Below, piece after piece: positions 18,219 through 27,096 of a stretch of DNA of 64,000 bases; the first letter of the stretch is position 1; each line of letters starts with the position of its first letter. The DNA is from Rhodobacterales bacterium 52_120_T64 (GTDB lineage Bacteria > Pseudomonadota > Alphaproteobacteria > Rhodobacterales > Rhodobacteraceae): the NCBI GenBank assembly GCA_002162875.1, contig MABA01000008.1:248001-312000 (forward strand), read 5' to 3'. The notes beneath the pieces were generated by a model, which saw only the letters and a list, made by a program, of their open reading frames with translations, did no database searches and had not been told where the DNA came from. The translations under genes and the position numbers were made by a program.

Positions 18219-19021
18219 CCCAGCGTTTGTTTCTGGGAAAGGATTTGTGCGCCCAAATCAACGCTTACATTCTGGTAACGGATGCCGATTTCATCCAGCG
18301 TCAAACAGGCCTGATCTGTCTGGCCCAATTCCCCGAGGCTGGCTGCGAGTTCATAGAGCGAAACAGGTGCGAACGGCCCATCTGGTGCACCGCTGAAACT
18401 GTCGAGGTAACTGCGCGCTGATGCGCCCCAGTCTTGCATGCCGGCCAATGCCAAACCGCGACGGTATTGCGCCTCGCTGGTTAAAGGTCCGCCGGGATAA
18501 GTCTGCGTGAAGATCGCAAATTGTTCCGCTGCCGCCCGAAACTCGCCCGCGTCATACATAGTGACACCCGCATCGAAACTGCGTTGCTCGTCCGAAGCAA
18601 GCTCGAGCCCACTATTTCCATTGTTAGTTTCACCACCAAGCGGAGGAGGGGCGGTAAGAGACCCAGCGTCACCACCCTCAAGTTCCGTCAGGCGAAATTC
18701 AAGGTCTCCAATGCGTCGTGTGGCATCGTCGGCAATTTGTACAACACGGAATTCCAGCGTTTCAACCATGCCCAAAGCCACACTTAGGTCGGCCTCAAGG
18801 ATATTGAGGCGTTGCAATATGGTTCCCACGGACTCCTGCGAAACACCGGAATTACCTGTTGTCAGCAACTCGCTGCGTAGCTCCTGCATCAACTCGCTTA
18901 GATTGGTGATATCCATGCGGACATCCTCAAGTGTCTGGGCTTCGGTTTGGCCGAACGCAGGCAAAACCGCCATGCAGCCGATCAGTACGGCTGCAAAAAC
19001 ACTACGTAATTCTGTTATCAT
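18209..19021 (-). CDS. cpoB: Tol-Pal accessory protein CpoB (YbgF)
   Basis: Periplasmic coordinator of peptidoglycan synthesis and outer-membrane constriction; 270 aa. It has a signal peptide (AAVLIGCMAVLPAFGQ), an N-terminal coiled-coil/trimerisation segment rich in Leu/Glu (MQELRSELL ... LEFRLTELEGG), a flexible Gly/Asn linker, and C-terminal TPR repeats (FDAGVTMYDAGEFRAAAEQF, PLTSEAQYRRGLALAGM). It is the last gene of the tol-pal set and overlaps tilS at its 3' end. Confidence 0.93.
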   Translation of the reverse strand: MITELRSVFAAVLIGCMAVLPAFGQTEAQTLEDVRMDITNLSELMQELRSELLTTGNSGVSQESVGTILQRLNILEADLSVALGMVETLEFRVVQIADDATRRIGDLEFRLTELEGGDAGSLTAPPPLGGETNNGNSGLELASDEQRSFDAGVTMYDAGEFRAAAEQFAIFTQTYPGGPLTSEAQYRRGLALAGMQDWGASARSYLDSFSGAPDGPFAPVSLYELAASLGELGQTDQACLTLDEIGIRYQNVSVDLGAQILSQKQTLGCP

Positions 19022-19044
19022 TCCACTCGACCTTTCAGCTGGCT

Positions 19045-19542
19045 TTAAACGCCCATGCCACCGCTAACGATTGTTACCGCACGGCGGTTTTGCGACCAAC
19101 AGGACACGTTGGAACAGACCGCAATCGGGCGCTCCTTGCCATAGCTGACGATGCTGATACGGCCGTCTGTAACCCCTTGGCTAACCAGATAGTCGCGAAC
19201 CGAACTAGCGCGTTTGGATCCCAAAGCGATATTATATTCGCGGGTGCCCTGTTCGTCCGCGTGACCTTCGATAAGTACGGATACGGTTGGGTTGGCGTTC
19301 AGCCACCCCGCTTGCGCGGTCAGCGTTGCGATTGTGTCACCAGACAAAGATGACTGGTCAACAGCAAACAGCACTGTGCTGCCGATGGAGGCTTGGAAAT
19401 ATTCCAACGATGTTTCGTCAATTGATCCGATGCCAGCACCGCTAACGTCCGAACCGCCGCCGAATAATCCGCCAGTGGTGTCCGTACATGCGGCTGTCGC
19501 CAATAGAGCCAGAATAGCGGCTGATTTTGTTAGGTATGTCAT
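19045..19542 (-). CDS. pal: Peptidoglycan-associated lipoprotein Pal
   Basis: Outer-membrane lipoprotein of 165 aa. The signal peptide ends in lipobox TAAC (Cys about residue 19). The OmpA-like domain shows VLFAVDQSSLS, the peptidoglycan-binding loop LIEGHADEQGTREYNIALGS and the NRRAVTIVSG end strand. Pal binds peptidoglycan and TolB, linking the outer membrane to the Tol motor. It sits between tolB and cpoB, as expected. Confidence 0.97.
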   Translation of the reverse strand: MTYLTKSAAILALLATAACTDTTGGLFGGGSDVSGAGIGSIDETSLEYFQASIGSTVLFAVDQSSLSGDTIATLTAQAGWLNANPTVSVLIEGHADEQGTREYNIALGSKRASSVRDYLVSQGVTDGRISIVSYGKERPIAVCSNVSCWSQNRRAVTIVSGGMGV

Positions 19543-19612
19543 GCTCTTAACCTCGTCTATTATTCGTTATACTCACAATTTACCACACTTGGGGTCCCGT
19601 TGAAACGGGGTT

Positions 19613-20947
19613 CTACTTCAATAGGCCAGACCATGCCGGATCGGACGCGAAACTTGCCGTTGGTACCATATGCATATTGCGCCCGGTTACATCGACCGAA
19701 TAAATTTGCGGTGCACCGTTTGCGCCTGATGTCACCCGAAAGAACATCAGTACACGGCCATTCGGAGACCACGTCGGGGCCTCGTCAATGAAGCTGGCAG
19801 TTAGCAGGCGTTCTTGTGTGCCATCGACGCGCATTACGCCGATATGGAAACGACCACCGACGATTTTGGTAAAGGCCACCAGATCCCCGCGCGGCGACCA
19901 AACGGGTGTCGCATACCGTCCATTGCCAAAGCTGATCCGCTTCGCATCGCCACCATTCGCTGACATGATGTACAGCTGTTGCGAGCCGCCCCGGTCCGAT
20001 TCAAATACAATTTGTTTCCCATCAGGCGAGAAGCTGGGAGCGGTGTCGATCGAGGGGCCGGACGTCAGGCGCGTACGCCGACCGGAAGATAAATCAACGG
20101 TGTAAATATCCGTATTGCCGCGCTCTGATATGGACAGCACGATTTTGCCGCCGTCGGGTGAGAACCTCGGGGCAAATCCCATGCCTGGAAGATTGCTAAA
20201 GACCCGTCGTTGCAGCGTGTCGACGTTCATCAGATACACACGCGGAATACCGGTTTCATAGCTGGTATAAAGAATATCCCGGTTGTTAGGTGAGAAACGT
20301 GGGGCCAACACCAAATGTTCATCGCTGGTCAAATAAGCCAACCCCGCGCCATCATGATCCATAATCGCCAATCGCTTGCTGCGATCATTCTTCGGGCCGG
20401 TTTCAGAAACAAATACGATTTTACTGTCGAAATATCCGGTCTCGCCGGTCAGTCGGGAATAAACGGCGTCTGCAACTTTGTGCGATATACGGCGCCAGTT
20501 CTCTGGACTGCCGGATAACTGTACACCTTCGCCCATCGGTGCTTGCGCGAATACGTCCCACAGGCGGAACTTAACCGTCAACCTGCCACCAGAGTTGTTT
20601 ACGGCACCGACAATGAGCGCTTGCGAACTGATCGCGCGCCAGTCGGCAAACTGCACAGGCGCGTTGAAGTTCGAGACACCAGAAATATGCGCCGCTTTCG
20701 GGATTTCACGGAACAATCCCGTGCTTAACAAATCTTCGGCAATCACGCGAGTGATGTTGGTAGCAATTGCAGAGGAGGCCGAATTTTCGGCGATAAAGGC
20801 CGGAATAGCGAAGGGTACGGGCTCGATAACTCCGCCAGTTACGTCAATTTTCAATGTGGGTTGCTGCGCGCTTACAGGAACAGTGAATGCGACCAATGCC
20901 AACATCAGCCCGAAAGCTGCGCCAGTTATTCGATATAATACTGCCAT
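19613..20947 (-). CDS. tolB: Tol-Pal beta-propeller protein TolB
   Basis: Periplasmic protein of 444 aa: signal peptide (ending PVSAQQ), an N-terminal alpha/beta domain with [10 protein letters not shown], and a C-terminal six-bladed propeller visible as repeated FSPDG-type motifs ([46 protein letters not shown]). TolB binds Pal and TolA. ATG at 20947 is chosen over the in-frame ATG at 20959, because GAGG six bases upstream is its ribosome site and the signal peptide then starts MAVLYRITG. Confidence 0.96.
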   Translation of the reverse strand: MAVLYRITGAAFGLMLALVAFTVPVSAQQPTLKIDVTGGVIEPVPFAIPAFIAENSASSAIATNITRVIAEDLLSTGLFREIPKAAHISGVSNFNAPVQFADWRAISSQALIVGAVNNSGGRLTVKFRLWDVFAQAPMGEGVQLSGSPENWRRISHKVADAVYSRLTGETGYFDSKIVFVSETGPKNDRSKRLAIMDHDGAGLAYLTSDEHLVLAPRFSPNNRDILYTSYETGIPRVYLMNVDTLQRRVFSNLPGMGFAPRFSPDGGKIVLSISERGNTDIYTVDLSSGRRTRLTSGPSIDTAPSFSPDGKQIVFESDRGGSQQLYIMSANGGDAKRISFGNGRYATPVWSPRGDLVAFTKIVGGRFHIGVMRVDGTQERLLTASFIDEAPTWSPNGRVLMFFRVTSGANGAPQIYSVDVTGRNMHMVPTASFASDPAWSGLLK

Positions 20948-20997
20948 TTTTTGCCTCATTTTTCTTTATATATACATCATTTATAATTCTGCACCAA

Positions 20998-22146
20998 TTA
21001 GTTGAATCCGGCTATGTCCAGTGCCGGATCGAATGTTAGCTCCAGTCGAACGCCCTCGGGGTACTGGCCAGCCGGCAGCGGGATCACCTCGGCTCTTAAA
21101 ACGGATCGTCGTGCGGCCTCGTAAGCTACTTCGTGATCACCTTGCGGATTTGATGGCTCTAGCGGTTTAACGCTGCCCGGTACGATCATACCGTTCGGCG
21201 CGACGCTGACTTCCAGCACAATTACCAACTGTTCGAAATTCTCTTTGCCGATCACGATGCTTTTGTTCCAGTTGCGCGAAACGGCCTCGATTATTCCCTG
21301 ACGCTGTCCACCCGTAAGGGCGACGGTGGTTGGCTCTTCAACGGCCTGCGCCGTAGATTCTGCAACGGCGGCGTCCAGCAACTCGCGGATTGCGGCCTCT
21401 TCAGCTTCGCGCACGGCTTGGTCGATGGCGGCTGCCGCTCGTGCAACATTGGCCGAGCGGCGCGGTGGCCTTGATGCACGCGGAGGAGCTGCTGACGGGG
21501 GCGCGTCGGGTTGGGCCTCCGGTACAATTTCGGTTACGGACTCGGGTTGGGCTTCAGCTGTGCTTTCTTCCACTGTTTCGGAAGCGGATTCATCCGGTGA
21601 CGTGGCTTCTGTCGTGCGGTCGCTTACCCTCGCATCATCAGGCAATGCTGGAGCGGAGAAACTGTCAATGCGCGGTGCGGCGCGGGGCTGCGGCGCTTCC
21701 AAAAACAAGGGTGAAGGGGCGTTCCCAAATTGACCGGAGCTAATAGCAGGTGAAACTTGCGGCAGGATGCTCGGCGAAACCGGTTGCGCTGTATCCACAG
21801 CCACTTCGGGTTGGGTTAAGCGTTCAACCGCGGACAAATCAGGATCGATGTCTCGCTCGCTTGGCGTTTCGGTAACATCTATTTCTGTCACTTCCGGGGC
21901 TTGAGCGTCTTCCGGTCTCAATGCGTCGTCCACCTCGATCACCGGTTGGGTCATGGCTCCGATGCTCGCATCCGCAATGATCGGCGAGTCGGATAATGAC
22001 GCGTCAAATTCCGCCGTAGAAATCAGCGTAACTTCGTTGATGATAATTTCGTCTGAGCGCGAAGGCGATTTCCACATCGGATCTATGATTATCAGCAGCA
22101 GGAAAATGCCGTGCACCAGTGCAGATATGATTAGGCCGGTTTTCAT
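20998..22146 (-). CDS. tolA: Tol system trans-envelope protein TolA
   Basis: 382 aa: one N-terminal transmembrane helix (LIISALVHGIFLLLIIID), a long Pro/Glu/Ala-rich periplasmic stalk (repeated VTEI, PEAQP, ESTAEA) and a C-terminal TonB/TolA-like domain (EQLVIVLEVSVAPNGMIV ... RRSVLRAEVIPLPAGQYP). TolA transmits motor force from TolQR to TolB-Pal. Position between tolR and tolB and the domain plan leave little doubt, although the stalk itself is poorly conserved between species. Confidence 0.94.
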   Translation of the reverse strand: MKTGLIISALVHGIFLLLIIIDPMWKSPSRSDEIIINEVTLISTAEFDASLSDSPIIADASIGAMTQPVIEVDDALRPEDAQAPEVTEIDVTETPSERDIDPDLSAVERLTQPEVAVDTAQPVSPSILPQVSPAISSGQFGNAPSPLFLEAPQPRAAPRIDSFSAPALPDDARVSDRTTEATSPDESASETVEESTAEAQPESVTEIVPEAQPDAPPSAAPPRASRPPRRSANVARAAAAIDQAVREAEEAAIRELLDAAVAESTAQAVEEPTTVALTGGQRQGIIEAVSRNWNKSIVIGKENFEQLVIVLEVSVAPNGMIVPGSVKPLEPSNPQGDHEVAYEAARRSVLRAEVIPLPAGQYPEGVRLELTFDPALDIAGFN

Positions 22147-22152
22147 GCCAGC

Positions 22153-22623
22153 CTACCCATCCGTTTCGAGCACAGGTCCGCTGGAATCTGTCACTAATCC
22201 GATATTGTGGAACCCGCCTTGATTAAGCGCCCCCATTACCTGCATCACTGCCTCGTAAGAAATGGAGCCATCAGCGCGCAAGAAAACTTTGTCGTTACCC
22301 CGCTCCGCCGCGATTGCGCGAAGCTTGGGAATGAACGTCGAAAAATCCTCGACCTCCGTTTCCTGAATCATCACGCGACCATCCGCTGTAAGGGAAATCG
22401 TCAGAGGTTGTTCATCTTCGGCAGGCAAAGCACTGGTGGTGGCTTTCGGCAGCTCAATCGGCACGCCTGTAGTCAGGAGCGGCGCCGCCACCATAAAAAT
22501 GATCAGCAGCACCAGCATCACGTCAACGAAAGGCGTAACGTTGATTTCAGACATCGGACGATGGCCGCCACCACGCCTATGTCGCTTGCGCTTGCTGCTG
22601 CGATCTACGGTTCCGGCACCCAT
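22153..22623 (-). CDS. tolR: Tol motor protein TolR
   Basis: ExbD/TolR family; 156 aa. A single transmembrane helix follows the signature SEINVTPFVDVMLVLLIIF, in which the Asp is the proton-conducting residue. A periplasmic domain (VPIELPKATTSALP ... VFLRADGSISYEAVMQVM) follows. A basic, His/Arg-rich N-terminal stretch (KRKRHRRGGGHR) is cytoplasmic. It begins one base after tolQ ends, so the two are translationally coupled. Confidence 0.96.
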   Translation of the reverse strand: MGAGTVDRSSKRKRHRRGGGHRPMSEINVTPFVDVMLVLLIIFMVAAPLLTTGVPIELPKATTSALPAEDEQPLTISLTADGRVMIQETEVEDFSTFIPKLRAIAAERGNDKVFLRADGSISYEAVMQVMGALNQGGFHNIGLVTDSSGPVLETDG

Positions 22624-22624
22624 A

Positions 22625-23329
22625 TCAGTTGCCCGGCCCGTCGATCTGGCGGGAAAGGATCAGGGAAAACTCGTCCATAAACGCTTCCCATTCACCAGAG
22701 ATTTTGTCTGCGTCACCCGAAAGTTTGTTATAAAAAATTACGGCAGGAATAGCTGCTAACAGACCCATGGCCGTGGCCAGCAAGGCTTCGGCAATACCCG
22801 GCGCTACGACAGCTAGATTGGTACTTTGTTGTGCGGCGATTTCTTCAAACGCGCCTTTGATGCCCCAAACTGTTCCGAACAGCCCGACGAATGGTGAAAT
22901 TGACCCGACGGTCGCCAGAAACGTCAAACCGGCGTTCAACTGCTCCGCCGCTTTGTCCAACGCTACGTTCATGGCTCGTTCTATCCGCGCGCCCGTGCCA
23001 GCCATCATGCCTCCGTCCGAGCGATGTGACTTTCGCCACTCGGACATGCCTGCCGCGAATACCTTCTCCGAGGCACTGCGAGGGTTAGCGCTGACGCGGT
23101 CATACAATTGGTCCAACGGTTGCCCAGACCAGAAGGCGTCTTCGAACATCTTCGTTTCGCGCGTCGCGCTGCGATAGGCGATAAACTTTGCGACGATAAT
23201 CGCCCAAGACCAAAGCGAAGCCGCGATCAGCGACACCATTACGATTTTAACCGTAAGGGTTGCCCTGAAAAACTGCGCCAGCAAGGAAAAATCCATCTGC
23301 TGCGTGGCGGCGAGGGTCTCTGCTTCCAT
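22625..23329 (-). CDS. tolQ: Tol motor protein TolQ
   Basis: MotA/TolQ/ExbB-family proton channel, 234 aa, with three transmembrane segments (VKIVMVSLIAASLWSWAIIV, FLATVGSISPFVGLFGTVWG, ALLATAMGLLAAIPAVIFYN). The conserved second and third helices with TVGSISPFVGLFGTVWG are diagnostic. It energises the Tol-Pal system together with TolR. ybgC lies 109 bases upstream on the same strand. Confidence 0.96.
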   Translation of the reverse strand: MEAETLAATQQMDFSLLAQFFRATLTVKIVMVSLIAASLWSWAIIVAKFIAYRSATRETKMFEDAFWSGQPLDQLYDRVSANPRSASEKVFAAGMSEWRKSHRSDGGMMAGTGARIERAMNVALDKAAEQLNAGLTFLATVGSISPFVGLFGTVWGIKGAFEEIAAQQSTNLAVVAPGIAEALLATAMGLLAAIPAVIFYNKLSGDADKISGEWEAFMDEFSLILSRQIDGPGN

Positions 23330-23437
23330 AATACTGCTCTCTCTGAACGAATTGATTTCGTTTCATGTATGCCTGTGGTAGCCATAACGATAGCTACTTT
23401 TACGTGAAGGTGCAAAATTATGCGCCAAAGTACAAGG

Positions 23438-23836
23438 TTAGGCCTGTAATTTCAGCAATTTCTGGCGGATTATCGCCGGAACACGCGTGGGTTTTCCCTC
23501 GGTCGACATAAAGGCAATGCGCACGTCGGCGGTAAAGATCACCTGATCTTCGCGCTTGACGGTTTGAAACATCTGCATCGTCGCGCCCTTTAACGAAGTC
23601 GTTTCGGTTTCAACCTTCAAAACGTCGTCGAACTTGGCGGGCAGCAGATAATCTGCAACGACCTGTCGAACCACAAAAACCAACCCGTCCTGCTTCATCG
23701 CCCCCTGATCTACGCCGACATCGCGCACTGCCTCGGAGCGTGCGCGCTCTATGTAGCGAAGGTAGTTGGCATAATACACGATCCCAGCGAGATCGGTGTC
23801 CTCGTAATAAACGCGCAGTTCGAAATTGTGAGTCAT
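23438..23836 (-). CDS. ybgC: Acyl-CoA thioesterase YbgC
   Basis: Hot-dog fold thioesterase of 132 aa. The family signature YYEDTDLAGIVYYANYLRYIERAR contains the catalytic Asp (positions about 12-35). It is the conserved first gene of tol-pal clusters. The open frame extends 40 codons upstream, but ATG 23836 (MTHNFELRVYYEDTD) matches the family start. Substrate is probably acyl-CoA or acyl-ACP linked to phospholipid metabolism. Confidence 0.95.
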   Translation of the reverse strand: MTHNFELRVYYEDTDLAGIVYYANYLRYIERARSEAVRDVGVDQGAMKQDGLVFVVRQVVADYLLPAKFDDVLKVETETTSLKGATMQMFQTVKREDQVIFTADVRIAFMSTEGKPTRVPAIIRQKLLKLQA

Positions 23837-23989
23837 CGTTTGTGCCTTTTTGAAAGCGTTAGAAGTACATTCAAACCTTGCCGTATAGAATATCGTTGGA
23901 GGCAGGGTATTGATAGTGCAGCTCGCTGGACTGGTCGTGGAATTGCGTCGCTCCATTAATCACATACTATGTCGTAAAGGTGAAACGAG

Positions 23990-24112
23990 ATGTCATCACA
24001 ACAGACAGCAGAATTTAGACAGGATGCGCTGCGCGTAGCACTGATGGGTGGATTGCGACGAAAACAGGTTGCGGCTGACTTTGACGTCGGTTGTATCTGG
24101 CCGTGGTTCTAG
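23990..24112 (+). pseudogene. Truncated IS3-type transposase OrfA fragment
   Basis: A 40-codon frame (ATG 23990, TAG 24110) encodes AEFRQDALRVALMGGLRRK followed by QVAADFDVG, the N-terminal helix-turn-helix of IS3/IS911-like OrfA proteins (usual form: EFR.EAVRIAL.SGL.RK.VA.DLGVG). It then stops at CIWPWF, where an intact protein would continue for about 50 more residues. No OrfB is nearby. It marks an old insertion at the edge of the degenerate region that follows. Confidence 0.6.
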
Positions 24113-24333
24113 ACCTCCATTCAGGACGGGTGATCAGATTGCATGTTCGTGTGTTCGAATTTTCTTCTCGGCCTTGGCAATGCCCCGCGCTCAGTTGCCA
24201 TTCTGTAAAATCTCTTTGCATCAACTTGCAATACGCAGCTTGGCGAGATCTCGCCAAATAAGTTCACTTCTCTCACAACCAATGAATCACGAATATTCAT
24301 AACTAATGAGATCATAAGGAATCAAACACTATC

Positions 24334-24564
24334 TTGTTTTCCCGTTTTGCCATCATAACGGCGACGGCACGTGCCATGACTGCCGTCGCTGAAAGCAGCG
24401 CTCAAGGACTGAACGCGCATGCTGTAAGTCTGACAGACAACATCATAAAAGCCTTTGATTACGACTGGTATGCACGTTTCGACAACGGTGCCTCCATTGA
24501 CGGGTTTGTCCCAAACTGACCAGACAGCTTCGAGGTCGTTTACCCGCAAGCAACGGTTAAATGA
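24334..24564 (+). pseudogene. Degenerate ORF of unknown family, interrupted by an in-frame TGA
   Basis: A frame from TTG 24334 reads MTAVAESSAQGLNAHAV and AFDYDWYARFDNGAS, then hits TGA at 24517. The same frame continues with coding character (PDSFEVVYPQATVK) to a second TGA at 24562. The DWYARFDNG and VVYPQATV pieces look like parts of a small NTF2/SnoaL-type protein, but this is a weak impression. Most simply a decayed gene; sequencing error or stop readthrough are alternatives. Confidence 0.35.
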
Positions 24565-24830
24565 TCGAAGCTTTTGTGTCCTTGCACCAAGCAGCACGGG
24601 ACGATTCGGTTGCAAGCGCCCGTGAAATCGAGGAAATCCACGCGCACTCCACCGCTGACGACAATCTATACGAGGTTATCACGCCTCATACGTATCTGAC
24701 CGAACGAAAAGATCGCACGTTTAGCGACATCGATATCGTAAGCTGTATGCGCGTCCGCCTCGGGTTGGAGACGGACGCGCGATTCCAGTGGAGCGTTGCC
24801 AAAAATCGAAAACTGCACCTTGATTTTTGA
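24561..24830 (+). pseudogene. Unrecognised ORF in degenerate region
   Basis: An 89-codon frame whose ATG overlaps the preceding stop (ATGA). The translation (MIEAFVSLHQAARDDSVASA ... FQWSVAKNRKLHLDF) has no motif I recognise. It contains a strong hairpin (24749-24780) and overlaps the next frame at its 3' end. It may be a further piece of the same broken gene. No ribosome site was seen. Confidence 0.25.
24749..24780. repeat. Strong perfect hairpin inside the degenerate region
   Basis: GCGCGTCCG (24749-24757) and CGGACGCGC (24772-24780) form a perfect 9-bp GC-rich stem, extended after a C-A mismatch by CTC/GAG around a GGGTTG loop. No T-run follows on either strand, so it is not a typical terminator. 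It may be a REP-like or mobile-element-derived palindrome. Confidence 0.6.
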
Positions 24831-25446
24831 AGACATCGTCACGAGTAACGTGTCGGAACAGATCGCAACTAGTCGGATTGATGGAATTTCCAACAATGAT
24901 GCAAAATCTTTTGTACATCACTGGTGCGTGGCAGCGGATGCTCGCGATGCAGGTTCGATGATTGCGCGTACATCAGAAGGTTAATTGAACATCAACCTGC
25001 TTGAGGCCGAGATCGAGTCGGCAACCGAGCTGCGTGCATATCTCGAAGATAACAGTACCGCCCAAATCTGGGCAGCCCATCAGCCTTCTGACTTCCTCTA
25101 CTTCCAATACGGTAATTCCGCGTGCACCCTGACGCAGGTGCAGGAAGAGAAGGCGCTAAAGCTGTCGACGAAAATTGGCGAAATACTGCAACAAGGCCTC
25201 GATGACGGCACCCCGGCCAATATCGGTGTGGAGACGATCTCGCTCTTGCTTGGCGCCAGCGATGCGGGTGGCCCGCAGGGCGGATCAGTTGACGCAACAG
25301 ATTTAGGCGTTCGTGACCACATCGGTTTTCGAAAGAGTCTGGCTTGTCATCGCGGCCTGACGGATTCCGCCGCGATCTTAATGACTAACCGTGATTTTCA
25401 AACACAAACACTCAGATATTCGCATAATGCAAAGTTAGAATATTAG
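24796..25446 (+). pseudogene. Unrecognised broken ORF with internal stop
   Basis: A frame from 24796 runs to TAA at 24982-24984, then continues in the same frame from TTG 24985 to 25446 (153 codons). The parts read SFVHHWCVAADARDAGSMI and then LLEAEIESATELRAYLEDNS, SDFLYFQYGNSACTL, LQQGLDDGTPANIGVETISL. The frame is long and free of stops for 460 bases, so some of it was or is coding. The segment around AEIESATELRAYLE loosely resembles an SnoaL/NTF2-like fold. It converges with the MarR-like gene, overlapping its 3' end by 12 bases. Function unknown. Confidence 0.35.
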
Positions 25447-25731
25447 TCGGTATACGCCAGTTTTTCTATCTCCGACGGTATCAACAAGGTTTCGAGTCTT
25501 TAGCTTTTTCAACGCACGGTAGAAAGAGGACTGCGTGGGCGAGTCGAGAATATTATGGTTTAGCAAGTTTTCGGTGCGTGCACCCTGTTCGAATTCTTCC
25601 AGAGAAAGAACCGCAAGAATGTTGCGCTCCAGTTTTGTGAGCTTGGAAAGTCCCATTTCACTTTCCAACGAACGAAGCACTGCAAGCATGTGCGCGTACC
25701 CGTTTAGTTTAGCACTACTATAGCTGTTCAT
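25435..25731 (-). CDS. Small MarR-like winged-helix regulator
   Basis: 98 aa. Helices LTKLERNILAVLSLEE, then LDSPTQSSFYRALKKLKTRN and the wing LVDTVGDRKTGVYRLIF fit a winged helix-turn-helix of MarR type, with the recognition helix around QSSFYRALKKL. Start ATG 25731 is set by GGAG five bases upstream; the frame extends further upstream through unlikely AT-rich codons. The 250 bases between this gene and the divergent membrane-protein gene are very AT-rich, unlike the neighbours, suggesting transfer. It may control the divergent gene. Confidence 0.7.
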   Translation of the reverse strand: MNSYSSAKLNGYAHMLAVLRSLESEMGLSKLTKLERNILAVLSLEEFEQGARTENLLNHNILDSPTQSSFYRALKKLKTRNLVDTVGDRKTGVYRLIF

Positions 25732-25980
25732 AATGACTCCTTTAGTTCGAAACGTTATGTGCGTCCCTTCGCCCCAATTTTGGCGGTATATTGTCGTGTT
25801 ATTGTAGCATATGCTGCCAATATGGAAATATATATAATCGCATATATATAAATAACCAAACCCGCGAGCATTATTGATTTTATTATGAGCCGGAATATTA
25901 TGCAATTGTTTAATGTAAACAAACGTATGAACATTTTCGGAAAACTTAAAGTTGATTAACGCAGGCACTAAAATCGGGAC

Positions 25981-26568
25981 ATGAACATGATGGAAAAGTT
26001 CCGTAGTTTTGCAAGATGGGAGTTCATTGTCGCGTTTTGCTACTTCGTGGTTCTCTTGTTTGAAATTGAGGTGATATTTCCGGTCGAAAAAATGCTGCTT
26101 GCTCCGTATCCTTACGTGGCGAGCTTGGTTTTCTTACCGCATGCGGTCAGGGTTCTCAGTACCGTGATCGTTGGCCCCAAAGTATTTTTTGTTCTGTTTC
26201 CGACAATACTTGTTTCCGGATATTTCCTTTTTGATAGTTATGAAGGTGGCTTAACCCGGCTGTTAGTGATGGACGCCGCCATTGGCGCAGCCTGTTCGCC
26301 ACTGGCATATCTATTTGTTAAATGGATCAACAGAAATACGCCTGAATTCCAGCTTACGCTGCTTAATTGGCGAACCGTATTTCTCATTGGTGCAATCGCT
26401 TCTGTGTGGAATTCGTTGATGCGGGTGACACTGTTGAACGAATTAGACCAACTGCACGATATTGTTAACGCAGTAGCGAAAGTGATCATCGGTGATATGG
26501 CTGGCCTAGCGATCGGGCTTGTTGCATTGGTATTCTTGTTCCGCCTTGTGCGGCGCGGGCGAATTTAG
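25981..26568 (+). CDS. Multi-pass membrane protein, MASE1-like, function unknown
   Basis: 195 aa with about five to six hydrophobic helices (FIVAFCYFVVLLFEIEVIF, VFFVLFPTILVSGYFLF, VFLIGAIASVWNSLMRV, MAGLAIGLVALVFLFRLVRR). The last helix with a preceding Asp (IGDMAGLAIGLVAL) is reminiscent of the end of MASE1 sensory membrane domains, but there is no attached signalling domain. Divergent from the MarR-like regulator across an AT-rich spacer. Might be a stand-alone membrane sensor; unproven. Confidence 0.6.
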   Translation: MNMMEKFRSFARWEFIVAFCYFVVLLFEIEVIFPVEKMLLAPYPYVASLVFLPHAVRVLSTVIVGPKVFFVLFPTILVSGYFLFDSYEGGLTRLLVMDAAIGAACSPLAYLFVKWINRNTPEFQLTLLNWRTVFLIGAIASVWNSLMRVTLLNELDQLHDIVNAVAKVIIGDMAGLAIGLVALVFLFRLVRRGRI

Positions 26569-26640
26569 GCGGTGTGCTCGCCTAGTTGCCCGGCTTTCGC
26601 AGTATTCCACGAATAACTGATACCGGTACAGAAAGAATCA

Positions 26641-27096
26641 TTAACGCGTGTTCTCTGGTGACCATTTCGGTTGTTCAGGAAATGTCGCCAATGTGTCGCT
26701 CATGATGTCCCATGGTTTCCTGTTATTGGCGAAGATGACGACTTCGGGGTCGAACCCCGATGAATCGTCCATGGTTCCGAGGCTAACAGTGACTAACCCT
26801 TCCATACCGTCATTTTTCCCAAGAATTGGGCTACCACATGTGGGGCAAAATACCTTTGTCACTTGATTACCGGCACTTGACACAAGTGTATATTCTGCAA
26901 AATTTCCCGAAATTTCGAAATGCGTAGTTGCAAACATTGCGCCAGTGGTATGGCCCGCACCGCTTAGCCGTTGGCAATCTTCGCAGTGGCAATGGGCGAC
27001 GACCACAGGATGGCCCGTGGCCACGTAGCGAATATTTCCGCATAGGCATCCGCCAGGGTGCGTATCAGAATTGCTATCCAACGAAGGCGTATCCAT
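26641..27096 (-). CDS. GFA family zinc protein (glutathione-dependent formaldehyde-activating-like)
   Basis: 151 aa. Zinc-binding cysteines of the GFA fold are visible in GGCLCGNIRY, AHCHCEDCQRLSG and VFCPTCGSPI. The best-known member binds glutathione and formaldehyde; most family members are uncharacterised and this one has no formaldehyde genes beside it. The ATG at 27096 overlaps the stop of the upstream unknown gene (TAATG), with GGAGG upstream. A second, different GFA protein is encoded at 33983. Confidence 0.85.
   Translation of the reverse strand: MDTPSLDSNSDTHPGGCLCGNIRYVATGHPVVVAHCHCEDCQRLSGAGHTTGAMFATTHFEISGNFAEYTLVSSAGNQVTKVFCPTCGSPILGKNDGMEGLVTVSLGTMDDSSGFDPEVVIFANNRKPWDIMSDTLATFPEQPKWSPENTR

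Noticed and set aside
24517-24519. In-frame TGA as a selenocysteine codon
   Set aside because: No SECIS-like hairpin directly downstream, and the gene is interrupted again 45 bases later; decay is simpler.
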